Assembly (NCBI GenBank): GCA_945917985.1 | Contig: CAMEIH010000022.1 | Coordinates: forward strand, 1 to 40,394 | Reading direction: 5' to 3' | Source of the DNA: an uncultured Clostridium sp. | Lineage (GTDB): Bacteria; Bacillota; Clostridia; Lachnospirales; Lachnospiraceae | DNA length: 40,394 nt | Translations under genes and position numbers: made by a program | Notes under the pieces: generated by a model | Told to the model about the DNA's origin: nothing | The model's database searches: none | Seen by the model: the letters and a program-made list of their open reading frames with translations, nothing else | Shown here: positions 34,184-40,394 of the stretch, piece by piece | How the letters are laid out: the number at the start of each line of letters is the position of its first letter | How positions within the stretch are numbered: the stretch's first letter is position 1

Positions 34184-34232
34184 TATGGCACCTTCTTTCT
34201 GTTTTATCTACTCTCTATCCCCAAATGGCTCA

Positions 34233-34895
34233 TCATATTATCTGCTTCACAATCCGATAAATCGCTGTACCATCTATCTTGCCAAAAGAATGGAGGGAAT
34301 CAGTATAAAGGCTTTTCCTGCCAACATTCTTTCTGGCTGTTACAAAATCAATAATTTCCGAAGCTCTATTTCCATATTCTGTCCCCAGCAATGCTTCCCT
34401 CAATCTGTTCCTGATCTCATTACGTTCCTCTATTCTTGCATGTTCTGCTGCCAGATCTAACATTGTAGATCTCTCTCGAAGCCTGATTCTTCTGTCTGCA
34501 TCCTCCGATGAACTGAGAGCAACTAAAGCACTTTCAATATTTCCCGCCTTTATCAGGCATACCTCTGACATTGCAGGATTTATCCTAAAATAATCCAGAA
34601 CCGCTTGAAATCCTTTATCATTGCTGATAATAGCCATCTGAGTCTCACCCCGTGCGCTCAAAGCTCCACACTCTGCGGCTATATAGAAATCCAAAGCATT
34701 CTTAGCCGGATTCTTCAGTTTCACAATTCGAAAGTCACATCCCGAAATCTCGATGGACTGCAAATAATCTTTTCTGATCTTTCCGCAGGAATTACTGTAA
34801 AAAATGATCAGTTTGTCATCCTCTTTCAGCGCATCCACACCCTTTAGTCCATTGGATGCAAATACATTTTCGTAATCAATGAGTATCGTTGCCAT
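34233..34895 (-). CDS. NYN/PIN-like domain protein
   Basis: A 220-residue protein. Residues 1-130 match the NYN domain, a PIN-like metal-dependent nuclease fold: ILIDYENVFASNGLKG (Asp7 and Asn10), LDFYIAAECGALSARGETQM and AIISNDKGFQAVLDYF (third acidic position). Residues about 130-220 form a charged helical tail. I choose the ATG at 34895, six bases after GAGGGAG; earlier in-frame starts run into the operator region. It is divergent from an XRE gene over two matching operators and upstream of the AlbA_2 gene. Likely an RNase, target unknown. Confidence 0.86.
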   Translation of the reverse strand: MATILIDYENVFASNGLKGVDALKEDDKLIIFYSNSCGKIRKDYLQSIEISGCDFRIVKLKNPAKNALDFYIAAECGALSARGETQMAIISNDKGFQAVLDYFRINPAMSEVCLIKAGNIESALVALSSSEDADRRIRLRERSTMLDLAAEHARIEERNEIRNRLREALLGTEYGNRASEIIDFVTARKNVGRKSLYTDSLHSFGKIDGTAIYRIVKQII

Positions 34896-34939
34896 TTGCA
34901 TCTCCCTCTTGACTGCATTACCATAATGATATATATTGT

Positions 34940-34976
34940 AACCATCGGTTATTATATAATATATTAACCATTGGTT
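34940..34976. promoter_or_regulatory. pair of operators between NYN and XRE genes
   Basis: AACCATCGGTT (34940-34950) and AACCATTGGTT (34966-34976) are two near-identical dyads (AACC-N3-GGTT), 26 bp apart start to start, about two and a half helical turns. They sit in the 103-bp divergent promoter region and are most likely bound by the adjacent XRE protein. Confidence 0.7.
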
Positions 34977-34998
34977 ATTGTCAATAGGGAGGCCAAAC

Positions 34999-35331
34999 AT
35001 GAATTTTATTCCTGAAAGACTAATTAATTTAAGACATTCTTTGGGTATCAACAAGGCTGAGGCTGCACGCAGACTGAATATGTCTGCCATGGGATATGGA
35101 AGATATGAAAGTGGTGAGCGGGAGCCATCCTATCAAACAGTAGCTTTCATTGCTCAAGCATTTAACAGTTCCATTGAATATTTATATGGTGAAACGGAAG
35201 ACCAAAGAGCTACTGTTCTAACAATCTCCGCCGATGAGGAACCTGAATTATTTTTATTGATACAATCTGTCAGAAATGACAGCGAGTTGCTGAAACGACT
35301 GCTGGCATATACAAATGGTCTGAAGAAATAA
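34999..35331 (+). CDS. XRE-family transcriptional regulator
   Basis: A 110-residue protein. An N-terminal HTH_XRE domain (about residues 5-60: RLINLRHSLGINKAEAARRL, NMSAMGYGRYESGEREPSYQ) is followed by FNSSIEYLYGETED and a C-terminal acidic helix. The ATG at 34999 has GGGAGG six bases ahead; an earlier in-frame ATG at 34978 lacks a site. It is divergent from the NYN-domain gene, and the operator pair between them suggests that it represses both. Confidence 0.87.
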   Translation: MNFIPERLINLRHSLGINKAEAARRLNMSAMGYGRYESGEREPSYQTVAFIAQAFNSSIEYLYGETEDQRATVLTISADEEPELFLLIQSVRNDSELLKRLLAYTNGLKK

Positions 35332-35334
35332 TTA

Positions 35335-35363
35335 AGAGGGAATGCGTGTTTGACATTCCCTCT
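35335..35363. terminator. shared terminator-like hairpin of convergent genes
   Basis: AGAGGGAATG-CGTGTTTGA-CATTCCCTCT, a perfect 10-bp stem between the XRE stop (35331) and the ABC exporter stop (35389). On the minus strand it is followed by TTAATTATTTC, so it suits the exporter operon best. Confidence 0.65.
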
Positions 35364-35388
35364 CAAAAACTTCAAAAGTATTATGTTT

Positions 35389-37218
35389 CTACACCGCAAT
35401 ATATGCTCCGGCCTGCACCTTCCACATCTGCGCATACTTTCCGTTCTGCTGCAATAGCTCCTCATGGCTTCCCTGCTCCACGATCTGACCGTTTTCCAGC
35501 ATAATGATGCGGTCTGCAAGTCTGGTGGTTGACAGTCTGTGGGAAATGAAGATAACAGACTTGTCTCTGGTTGCTTCCATCATTGCATGATTCAGCTGGT
35601 ATTCCGCGATCGGGTCAAGTGCACTGGAGGGCTCATCCAGGATCATAAGACCTGCATTCTTGTAGAACACTCTCGCAATCGCCAGCTTCTGACTCTCCCC
35701 ACCGGAAAGGTTCACACCTTCCTTGGAGAACTCGGTGGTGAGCTGGGTATCCAGACCTGCTGGGAGCGCATTCACTCTGCTGATCAGGCCACTGTCGGTA
35801 AGTGCCTGCCTGATACGCGCCTCGTCGCCGCATTCCTCCACGTTCAAGATAACATTTTCCTTTATATTTCCGCCAAAAATCTGGAAATCCTGAAATACCG
35901 TTCCGATGGTGCCTCGATATTTCGCAACATCGTATTTTCTGATATCCGTTCCGTCTGCAAGAATCTCCCCGGATTTCACATCACAAAGCCTCATGAGAAG
36001 CTTCACCAGCGTCGTCTTGCCTGCGCCGTTGTAGCCGACGAGTGCGATCTTCTCTCCCGGTCTGATATGAAGGTCAATCTCTTTTAAAAGCATATCACAC
36101 CTGTCGCCATATGCAAAGGACACCTTCTTAAGCTCAATATCTTTTGCCTGATCAGAAGGAATAAGCCCTTCCTCTGAGGTAATTTGCGGCTGATAATCCA
36201 GGAACTTCCTGATCCTGCTCACGTAGAGACTGGTCTCACTGGCAAAAGGATATACATCCGTAAAGATACGCATTCCTTCCTTCATCCGTCCAAAGGAATT
36301 GTATAAAATCGCAACCGTACTGAAGGAAAGGGTTCCCCGGACTGCTGCCTGAAATACCAGATAAGAGATATACAGCACATCACCAAACATGGCATTACTT
36401 ACATATCTTCTTAAAAATCCAAGCAGGAATTTGCGGTTGGCATATTTCTTTTCCACCTGGTATACTTCTTTGTTGGCCTCCTCAAAACGCTCAAAGAGAA
36501 TGTCGGACACATCCGGATTCAGCCTGATTTCTTTTGCATAATCATTTAAGTAAAAGATTCTCTTTACATAATCTCTCTTTCTGGAAAAAGGAATACTCTC
36601 AATCCTCACCAGATAATTCAGCTTGTTGTACATCTGATTGAACACAAAGGAAAGCACAAAGGATGCTGCCGCAAAAATAATGGATACTTTGTCTTTCATC
36701 AAAAAGTAAATACCCGTAGAGACAAATACCGTAATTCCTGCCAGGGTATTCTGTATGAACTGGATTCCCCTGTCGATCTGCTTATCCACTTCGGAAATGG
36801 CAAGAACCTGATCATTATAAAATTCAGGATCATCGTAACAGGCAAGATCCAGCTCCTTTGCCTTCTCATAAAGCATCAGCTTGATCTTCTGACGGATCTT
36901 CGGCTTCTCTTTTTCCCCGAGATAATCTCCCACAATGACCGTAAAGACCATCCCAAGCTCGATGCATGCCGCCAAAATCAAAATAACGAATGCTACCTTT
37001 TTAAAAGGGTAATTAAATTCTGCAGCCTCCAGCACATATCCGATCCCCACTGTATGCTCAAAGAAAATGGACAGCTGTCCCCTCACAGCATCAATAGCCA
37101 TAAAAATAATATAGGAAGGCGAAGCTGTAAACATCAGTTTCAGCAAAAAGAAATTGTTGCCGAACACTTCTTTTACGGACTGCTTCGTCTTTTCTTTTTC
37201 GTTGTCTGTCTTTTTCAC
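35389..37218 (-). CDS. ABC exporter half-transporter 2 (membrane + ATPase)
   Basis: A 609-residue fused half-transporter. Residues about 30-330 hold the six-span exporter domain, residues about 365-600 the nucleotide-binding domain: Walker A GYNGAGKT, signature LSGGESQKLAIA, Walker B LMILDEPSSALDP with catalytic Glu, and H-loop ISHRLS. It begins with GTG at 37218 overlapping the TGA of the upstream half-transporter (GTGA), after GAGGAGG, so translation is coupled. The two halves probably form one heterodimeric exporter of drugs or peptides. Both ATP sites look intact, unlike the many heterodimers with one dead site. Confidence 0.92.
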   Translation of the reverse strand: MKKTDNEKEKTKQSVKEVFGNNFFLLKLMFTASPSYIIFMAIDAVRGQLSIFFEHTVGIGYVLEAAEFNYPFKKVAFVILILAACIELGMVFTVIVGDYLGEKEKPKIRQKIKLMLYEKAKELDLACYDDPEFYNDQVLAISEVDKQIDRGIQFIQNTLAGITVFVSTGIYFLMKDKVSIIFAAASFVLSFVFNQMYNKLNYLVRIESIPFSRKRDYVKRIFYLNDYAKEIRLNPDVSDILFERFEEANKEVYQVEKKYANRKFLLGFLRRYVSNAMFGDVLYISYLVFQAAVRGTLSFSTVAILYNSFGRMKEGMRIFTDVYPFASETSLYVSRIRKFLDYQPQITSEEGLIPSDQAKDIELKKVSFAYGDRCDMLLKEIDLHIRPGEKIALVGYNGAGKTTLVKLLMRLCDVKSGEILADGTDIRKYDVAKYRGTIGTVFQDFQIFGGNIKENVILNVEECGDEARIRQALTDSGLISRVNALPAGLDTQLTTEFSKEGVNLSGGESQKLAIARVFYKNAGLMILDEPSSALDPIAEYQLNHAMMEATRDKSVIFISHRLSTTRLADRIIMLENGQIVEQGSHEELLQQNGKYAQMWKVQAGAYIAV

Positions 37219-39041
37219 AGCTTCACCTCCTCCTCATTTTCCAGAGCCAGATAATTCATGGCCTGCTTCTTATACATCTGCGCATAACTGCCATTTGCAG
37301 CCATCAGTTCACTGTGCGTTCCCTCCTCGATCAGGTGCCCTTTCTCCAGCATGAACACCTTGTCACAGTTCTTTACGGAAGAAAGCCTGTGAGAAATGAA
37401 CAGCATCGTATGGTCACTTCCCTCTTTCATGATATTTTGGAACAATTCATACTCCGCGATGGGATCAAGGGCACTGGACGGTTCATCGAATATCTTCATG
37501 GGCGCATCCTTGACAAAGGTCCTTGCCACGGCAATCTTCTGGCTCTCGCCGCCGGACAAAACCGCCCCATCCTCATCAAATTCCTTTGTCATCATGGTAT
37601 CAATCCCCTTTTCAAGGGATGAGACCTTCTCATACACGCCTGCCTTTTTCAGCGCCTCTATGACAAGCTCCTCTTCCTTTTCATAATGCCTTCCCATCAA
37701 TACATTCTCTTTGATGGTCATTCCAAACATCTGAAAATCCTGGAAGGTAGTGGCAAACAGCTCCCGGTATGCCTTCAGATTGTATTCCCTGATATCCCTT
37801 CCGTTGTAAAAAATCGTTCCCGAGGTAGGGTCGTATAATCTGAGAAGAAGCTTGATAATCGTTGTTTTTCCTGCGCCGTTGTGTCCCACCAGGGCCGCCG
37901 TCTGCCCTTTTGTGATCACAAAGGACAGATCCTGAATGGTCTGCTCATCCTTGTAAGAGAATGATACCTTTCTGAATTCAATACTCCGGAATTCTTTCTC
38001 CGGCATATCGCCGTCCTGATCCTCCGGAATTGCTTCCTCATACTCAAGAAAACCGCGGAGATTGTTGATAAACACACCATTTTTCAGGATTTCCATAATA
38101 CTCTCAAACACTCTGATCAGGATCCATGTCATTGCCACCATGAGACTGGTCATAATCGTCAGCTGCGCCAGTGTAATTGATCCCGTCACCTGTTTTCTGT
38201 AGATGGCATACAAAAGGACACCTTCAAAAATCACCGTGAACGTGAAAGTGATTCTCCAGAAGCTCAGGCTGGCATTGGCAAACGCATACTTGACCGCGAT
38301 CCTGACGTTGCGATCCGTTGCCTCCCGATACTGCTTTTTCATAAGAGAAAAAACCTCTGAAAGCCTGATTTCCTTTGCCCCATCGGGAAGGTACATCATA
38401 CGGCTTACATAATTGAGCACTTTCTCATTTGGTGCCTGTTCCTGATAACGTTTAAATTCATATTTGTTTTTCAGATTGCCAAACACAAAGTTTCCCAAAA
38501 GCGGCGAAATGATAAACAACATAGCATAATGGTCTATTTCATACATAAACCAGAAAACTACTACCGCACTGACAGAGCCGATCACCGTACCCAGGATACC
38601 CCTGATGATCGCGGTAACCTTTTCCTCCGCCCCATCCATTGCCATGGTATAGCGGTTGTAAAAATCAGAGTCCTCATAGCACCGAAGCTCCACGTTTTTT
38701 GCTTTTTCGTAAAGTTTCCTGTAAATACCGCCAAACAGCCTGTTTGTTTCCAGCGGATACACCACATTCTCCACATAATTTGTATAAACGGAAGCAGCAC
38801 AGAATGCCACCCCACTCAACAAAATAAACAGAAAGATCGGGCGAAAACCCCGTCCCTGATCCAGTGCATCCACTATCTTTCTCATAAAAATTCCGTCGAA
38901 GAATACCCACTCGCAATATCCCACAAGCCAAAGGAAAAACGAGTGTATGACAATGCTCTTGCTGATGGATGATCCCAGTGCAAGCGCATACCAGGCATTC
39001 TTCAGTGTCTCTTTCAGAGACAGCTTATCCTTCTTTTCCAT
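37215..39041 (-). CDS. ABC exporter half-transporter 1 (membrane + ATPase)
   Basis: A 608-residue half-transporter with the same layout as its neighbour. Nucleotide-binding motifs: Walker A GHNGAGKTT, signature LSGGESQKIAVA, Walker B MKIFDEPSSALDP, H-loop ISHRLS. The membrane part carries six spans and no peptidase (C39) domain, so it is not a leader-cutting bacteriocin exporter. The ATG at 39041 lies 17 bases inside the end of the GNAT gene, with GGGGG about 12 bases ahead. Part of the GNAT-ABC-ABC operon. Substrate unknown; context suggests antibiotic or peptide efflux. Confidence 0.92.
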   Translation of the reverse strand: MEKKDKLSLKETLKNAWYALALGSSISKSIVIHSFFLWLVGYCEWVFFDGIFMRKIVDALDQGRGFRPIFLFILLSGVAFCAASVYTNYVENVVYPLETNRLFGGIYRKLYEKAKNVELRCYEDSDFYNRYTMAMDGAEEKVTAIIRGILGTVIGSVSAVVVFWFMYEIDHYAMLFIISPLLGNFVFGNLKNKYEFKRYQEQAPNEKVLNYVSRMMYLPDGAKEIRLSEVFSLMKKQYREATDRNVRIAVKYAFANASLSFWRITFTFTVIFEGVLLYAIYRKQVTGSITLAQLTIMTSLMVAMTWILIRVFESIMEILKNGVFINNLRGFLEYEEAIPEDQDGDMPEKEFRSIEFRKVSFSYKDEQTIQDLSFVITKGQTAALVGHNGAGKTTIIKLLLRLYDPTSGTIFYNGRDIREYNLKAYRELFATTFQDFQMFGMTIKENVLMGRHYEKEEELVIEALKKAGVYEKVSSLEKGIDTMMTKEFDEDGAVLSGGESQKIAVARTFVKDAPMKIFDEPSSALDPIAEYELFQNIMKEGSDHTMLFISHRLSSVKNCDKVFMLEKGHLIEEGTHSELMAANGSYAQMYKKQAMNYLALENEEEVKL

Positions 39042-40008
39042 TTTTGTTTTTTACCCCCACTCTCTCATCAATTCTTCTGATAAATGAATATGTATATGGT
39101 TCAAAATATTTTGTCCAGAATCGGAGCGCTGTAGGATTGATCGTTTCATAATCAACCCCCAGATAGCTCTTTCCTTCCTCCATGCATCTTTTTGCCATTG
39201 CATCGAGAAGCTGCTTTGCCACTCCTTGCTCTCTATATTTCTCCAAAACATATGCACCGCAAATATTGCTTATGTCCGTTCTTTCGGTGAGAAACGTTTC
39301 CGCCTCGTCATCGATTGCCATAAAGCCTGCAAGTTTCCCTTCGTATCTTGCCGCAAAAACTTTTATCCCGTCGTTTTGCAGCCATCTTTCGGTGTCCCCC
39401 TCCGAAGTAGGTAAAAAGCATGGACTCTTTGCCAAATGGTCTGCCAATTTCTCATGCAGTTCTTTCATCTCCCATTTATCTTCTCCCACCAGCTCTTCCA
39501 TCACAATCGCCGAATCCTCCGCATCATACCCATAATCCTGTAAGGACAAAACCGCATCCGAACATCTGATTCCGAAACCATTCAGGCATAAAGATTTATT
39601 TACTTCTTCATTGTTCGCATATCTGCTTATGGCAATACTGAAAATCTTATCCTGTACCAGTTCTTCCGCTACCGCTTCCAAAAGAAGTGACGCTGTTTTT
39701 CCTCTTTCTTTTCCGGCAAAGGCGCTTGCTCCCAGCGGGGAAAACACACCCTTTCCCTCTCCGTGGAAGCCTTCCCACGGTCCGAAAAAGGCCAGAAAAC
39801 CTACCAGCTTATTCTCCGAAATCATTGCTTTTCCGTATGGCGCACCTTTTACATTATGAATGATATTTGTGAGCATTTCTTCCATGCTCCGATCCATAGG
39901 CGGCATACACTTTACCTTGTTCATCTCTTCCACATATTCCTGCTTACAAAGAGCCACCGCTTCCTCAGTATTCATATCTTTTACTTCAATCATTTCAAAC
40001 ATTTTCAA
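39025..40008 (-). CDS. tandem GNAT-family acetyltransferase
   Basis: A 327-residue protein with two acetyltransferase-like halves. The N-terminal half (about 1-150) has AMISENKLVGFLAFFGPW and SAFAGKERGKTASLLLEAV. The C-terminal half (about 200-315) is a better GNAT: KLAGFMAIDDEAE, then ICGAYVLEKYREQGVAKQLLDA (acetyl-CoA loop) and GVDYETINPTALRFWTKYF. Only the second half has a convincing cofactor site. The ATG has AAAAGGAGAG ahead. First gene of the exporter operon, downstream of the leader peptide and terminators. It may acetylate a toxic compound that the exporter also handles (inference). Confidence 0.86.
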   Translation of the reverse strand: MKMFEMIEVKDMNTEEAVALCKQEYVEEMNKVKCMPPMDRSMEEMLTNIIHNVKGAPYGKAMISENKLVGFLAFFGPWEGFHGEGKGVFSPLGASAFAGKERGKTASLLLEAVAEELVQDKIFSIAISRYANNEEVNKSLCLNGFGIRCSDAVLSLQDYGYDAEDSAIVMEELVGEDKWEMKELHEKLADHLAKSPCFLPTSEGDTERWLQNDGIKVFAARYEGKLAGFMAIDDEAETFLTERTDISNICGAYVLEKYREQGVAKQLLDAMAKRCMEEGKSYLGVDYETINPTALRFWTKYFEPYTYSFIRRIDERVGVKNKNGKEG

Positions 40009-40092
40009 TTCTCTCCTTTTCTTTTTTCGTTCCCGGAGATATCAAGTCGCGTATAATCCGCATCAGGCTTTTCTATAAAAAGCAGGAAAAGC
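40009..40092. other. gap between leader terminators and GNAT gene
   Basis: Eighty-four bases with a ribosome site AAAAGGAGAG before the ATG. On the minus strand a weak -35/-10 pair can be drawn (TTTATA, 18 bases, TATACG), so a separate promoter for the operon is possible but not convincing. Confidence 0.4.
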
Positions 40093-40123
40093 AAAAAAAG
40101 CCAGGGACACAAAATCCCTGGCT
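40093..40123 (-). terminator. second leader terminator
   Basis: In minus-strand RNA AGCCAGGGA-UUUUGUG-UCCCUGGCU is a 9-bp perfect stem followed by six more U. It stands 85 bases before the GNAT gene and 23 bases after the first terminator. Confidence 0.85.
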
Positions 40124-40139
40124 CAATCATTTTAAGCAC

Positions 40140-40172
40140 AAAAAAGTCGTGACACCGAATTGATACCACGAC
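40140..40172 (-). terminator. first leader terminator
   Basis: In minus-strand RNA GUCGUGGUAUC-AAUUC-GGUGUCACGAC forms an 11-bp stem (three G-U pairs) followed by six U. It starts 13 bases after the leader-peptide stop. Its left arm GGUAUCA can pair instead with UGAUUACC inside the leader peptide frame. Confidence 0.82.
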
Positions 40173-40185
40173 GAATGCACATCAC

Positions 40186-40260
40186 TTATTTGCAAATCTC
40201 CGAGGTAATCATCATTATTGTTGTTTTACTGTTTAAATTTGTTCTCTTCATTTTTGTCAT
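40186..40260 (-). CDS. 24-residue leader peptide upstream of exporter operon
   Basis: ATG at 40260 to TAA at 40186 encodes a 24-residue peptide starting MTKMKRTNLNSKTT, continuing IMMITSEICK. It has a near-perfect ribosome site (AAAGGAGG, nine bases ahead) and a consensus promoter, and two terminators follow. The peptide is basic, has no signal or membrane segment, and matches nothing I know. The combination of short frame, strong translation start and terminators in front of resistance-type genes is that of a ribosome-mediated attenuator (as known for the B. subtilis bmrB leader of the BmrCD exporter). It could instead be a free signalling or toxic peptide. Confidence 0.65.
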   Translation of the reverse strand: MTKMKRTNLNSKTTIMMITSEICK

Positions 40261-40273
40261 AGTTGATTACCTC
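40202..40273 (-). promoter_or_regulatory. long-range inverted repeat sequestering the leader ribosome site
   Basis: In minus-strand RNA GAGGUAAUCA (40273-40264, containing the ribosome site) is perfectly complementary over 10 bases to UGAUUACCUC (40211-40202), which lies late in the leader frame. The same UGAUUACC can also pair with GGUAUCA of the first terminator, so the segments compete. Confidence 0.65.
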
Positions 40274-40294
40274 CTTTGTCATAAATTTGAATTA

Positions 40295-40323
40295 ATGGTA
40301 ACATATGGGTTGAATAATGTCAA
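40295..40323 (-). promoter_or_regulatory. promoter of leader/exporter operon
   Basis: Minus-strand TTGACA (40323-40318), 17-base spacer, TACCAT (40300-40295) with an extended -10 TGT just ahead. The transcript should start near 40288, about 28 bases before the leader ATG. Confidence 0.7.
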
Positions 40324-40394
40324 CAATGAAAGTCGACACGCAGCTCCGAAAGGTAAATTCTATTCTATGCCTGCCAGTTTTTTGAAATGTGTGT

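Noticed and set aside
36000-39000. Exporter pair as part of a lantibiotic or class II bacteriocin system
   Set aside because: No C39 peptidase domain, no modification enzyme and no double-glycine precursor are seen nearby; drug or peptide efflux fits better.
40224-40282. Alternative 18-codon frame (MTKEVINYDKNEENKFKQ) starting 22 bases before the leader ATG
   Set aside because: It has no ribosome site and itself runs through the strong AAAGGAGG of the 24-codon leader; kept only as a remote alternative.

Overview
The window looks like chromosomal DNA of a Gram-positive, anaerobic clostridium, most likely a Lachnospiraceae-type gut bacterium. Ribosome binding sites are strong AGGAGG types, there is a T-box riboswitch, and the gene families (EpsG-type polymerase, DUF4358/MBOAT/DHHW set, NSS, AGCS and CstA transporters, paired ABC exporters) are typical of that group. 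The assignment is an inference from gene content; no rRNA or tRNA gene is visible. Most genes lie on the minus strand.

1-8.7 kb is an exopolysaccharide or capsule operon read leftwards from a good promoter at 8690-8718. It runs: GtrB-like glycosyltransferase, GT2, membrane phosphoglycosyltransferase, Wzz-like protein with a degenerate tyrosine-kinase-like tail, GT2, EpsG-like polymerase, GT2, GT4, and a glycosyltransferase cut by the window edge. 8.7-13.8 kb holds an XRE regulator, an orphan LytTR response regulator, an NSS symporter with a HAD phosphatase, a small membrane protein and endonuclease III. 13.8-17 kb is a DUF4358 lipoprotein / MBOAT acyltransferase / DHHW protein set for acylating a surface polymer. 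17-18.9 kb is a decaying stretch (broken XRE and membrane-protein remnants, a hydrolase tail) around a CorA-like transporter.

18.9-25.1 kb carries a T-box riboswitch (probable isoleucine AUC specifier) in front of a CstA-family transporter, then a GyrI-like protein with an MmcQ-DUF3795 fusion, an SGNH hydrolase with a GNAT, and an AGCS symporter. 25.2-29.5 kb is a same-strand cluster that may be one unit: zinc-ribbon/DUF2726/CFI-box nuclease-like protein, DUF262-HNH protein, macro-domain ADP-ribose hydrolase and deoxyinosine DNA glycosylase. This resembles a genome-defence or DNA/nucleotide-damage module. 29.5-35.3 kb has an MBL-fold hydrolase, a small membrane protein, an orphan antitoxin-like protein, an alpha/beta hydrolase-DUF3237 fusion, and an AlbA_2 protein plus NYN-domain protein divergent from an XRE regulator over two matching operators.

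35.4-40.3 kb is a resistance-type operon: a two-domain GNAT and a heterodimeric ABC exporter. It is preceded by a consensus promoter, a 24-codon leader peptide with a strong ribosome binding site, and two intrinsic terminators. The leader can form competing RNA pairings, which suggests ribosome-mediated transcription attenuation. This is the most interesting regulatory feature of the window.
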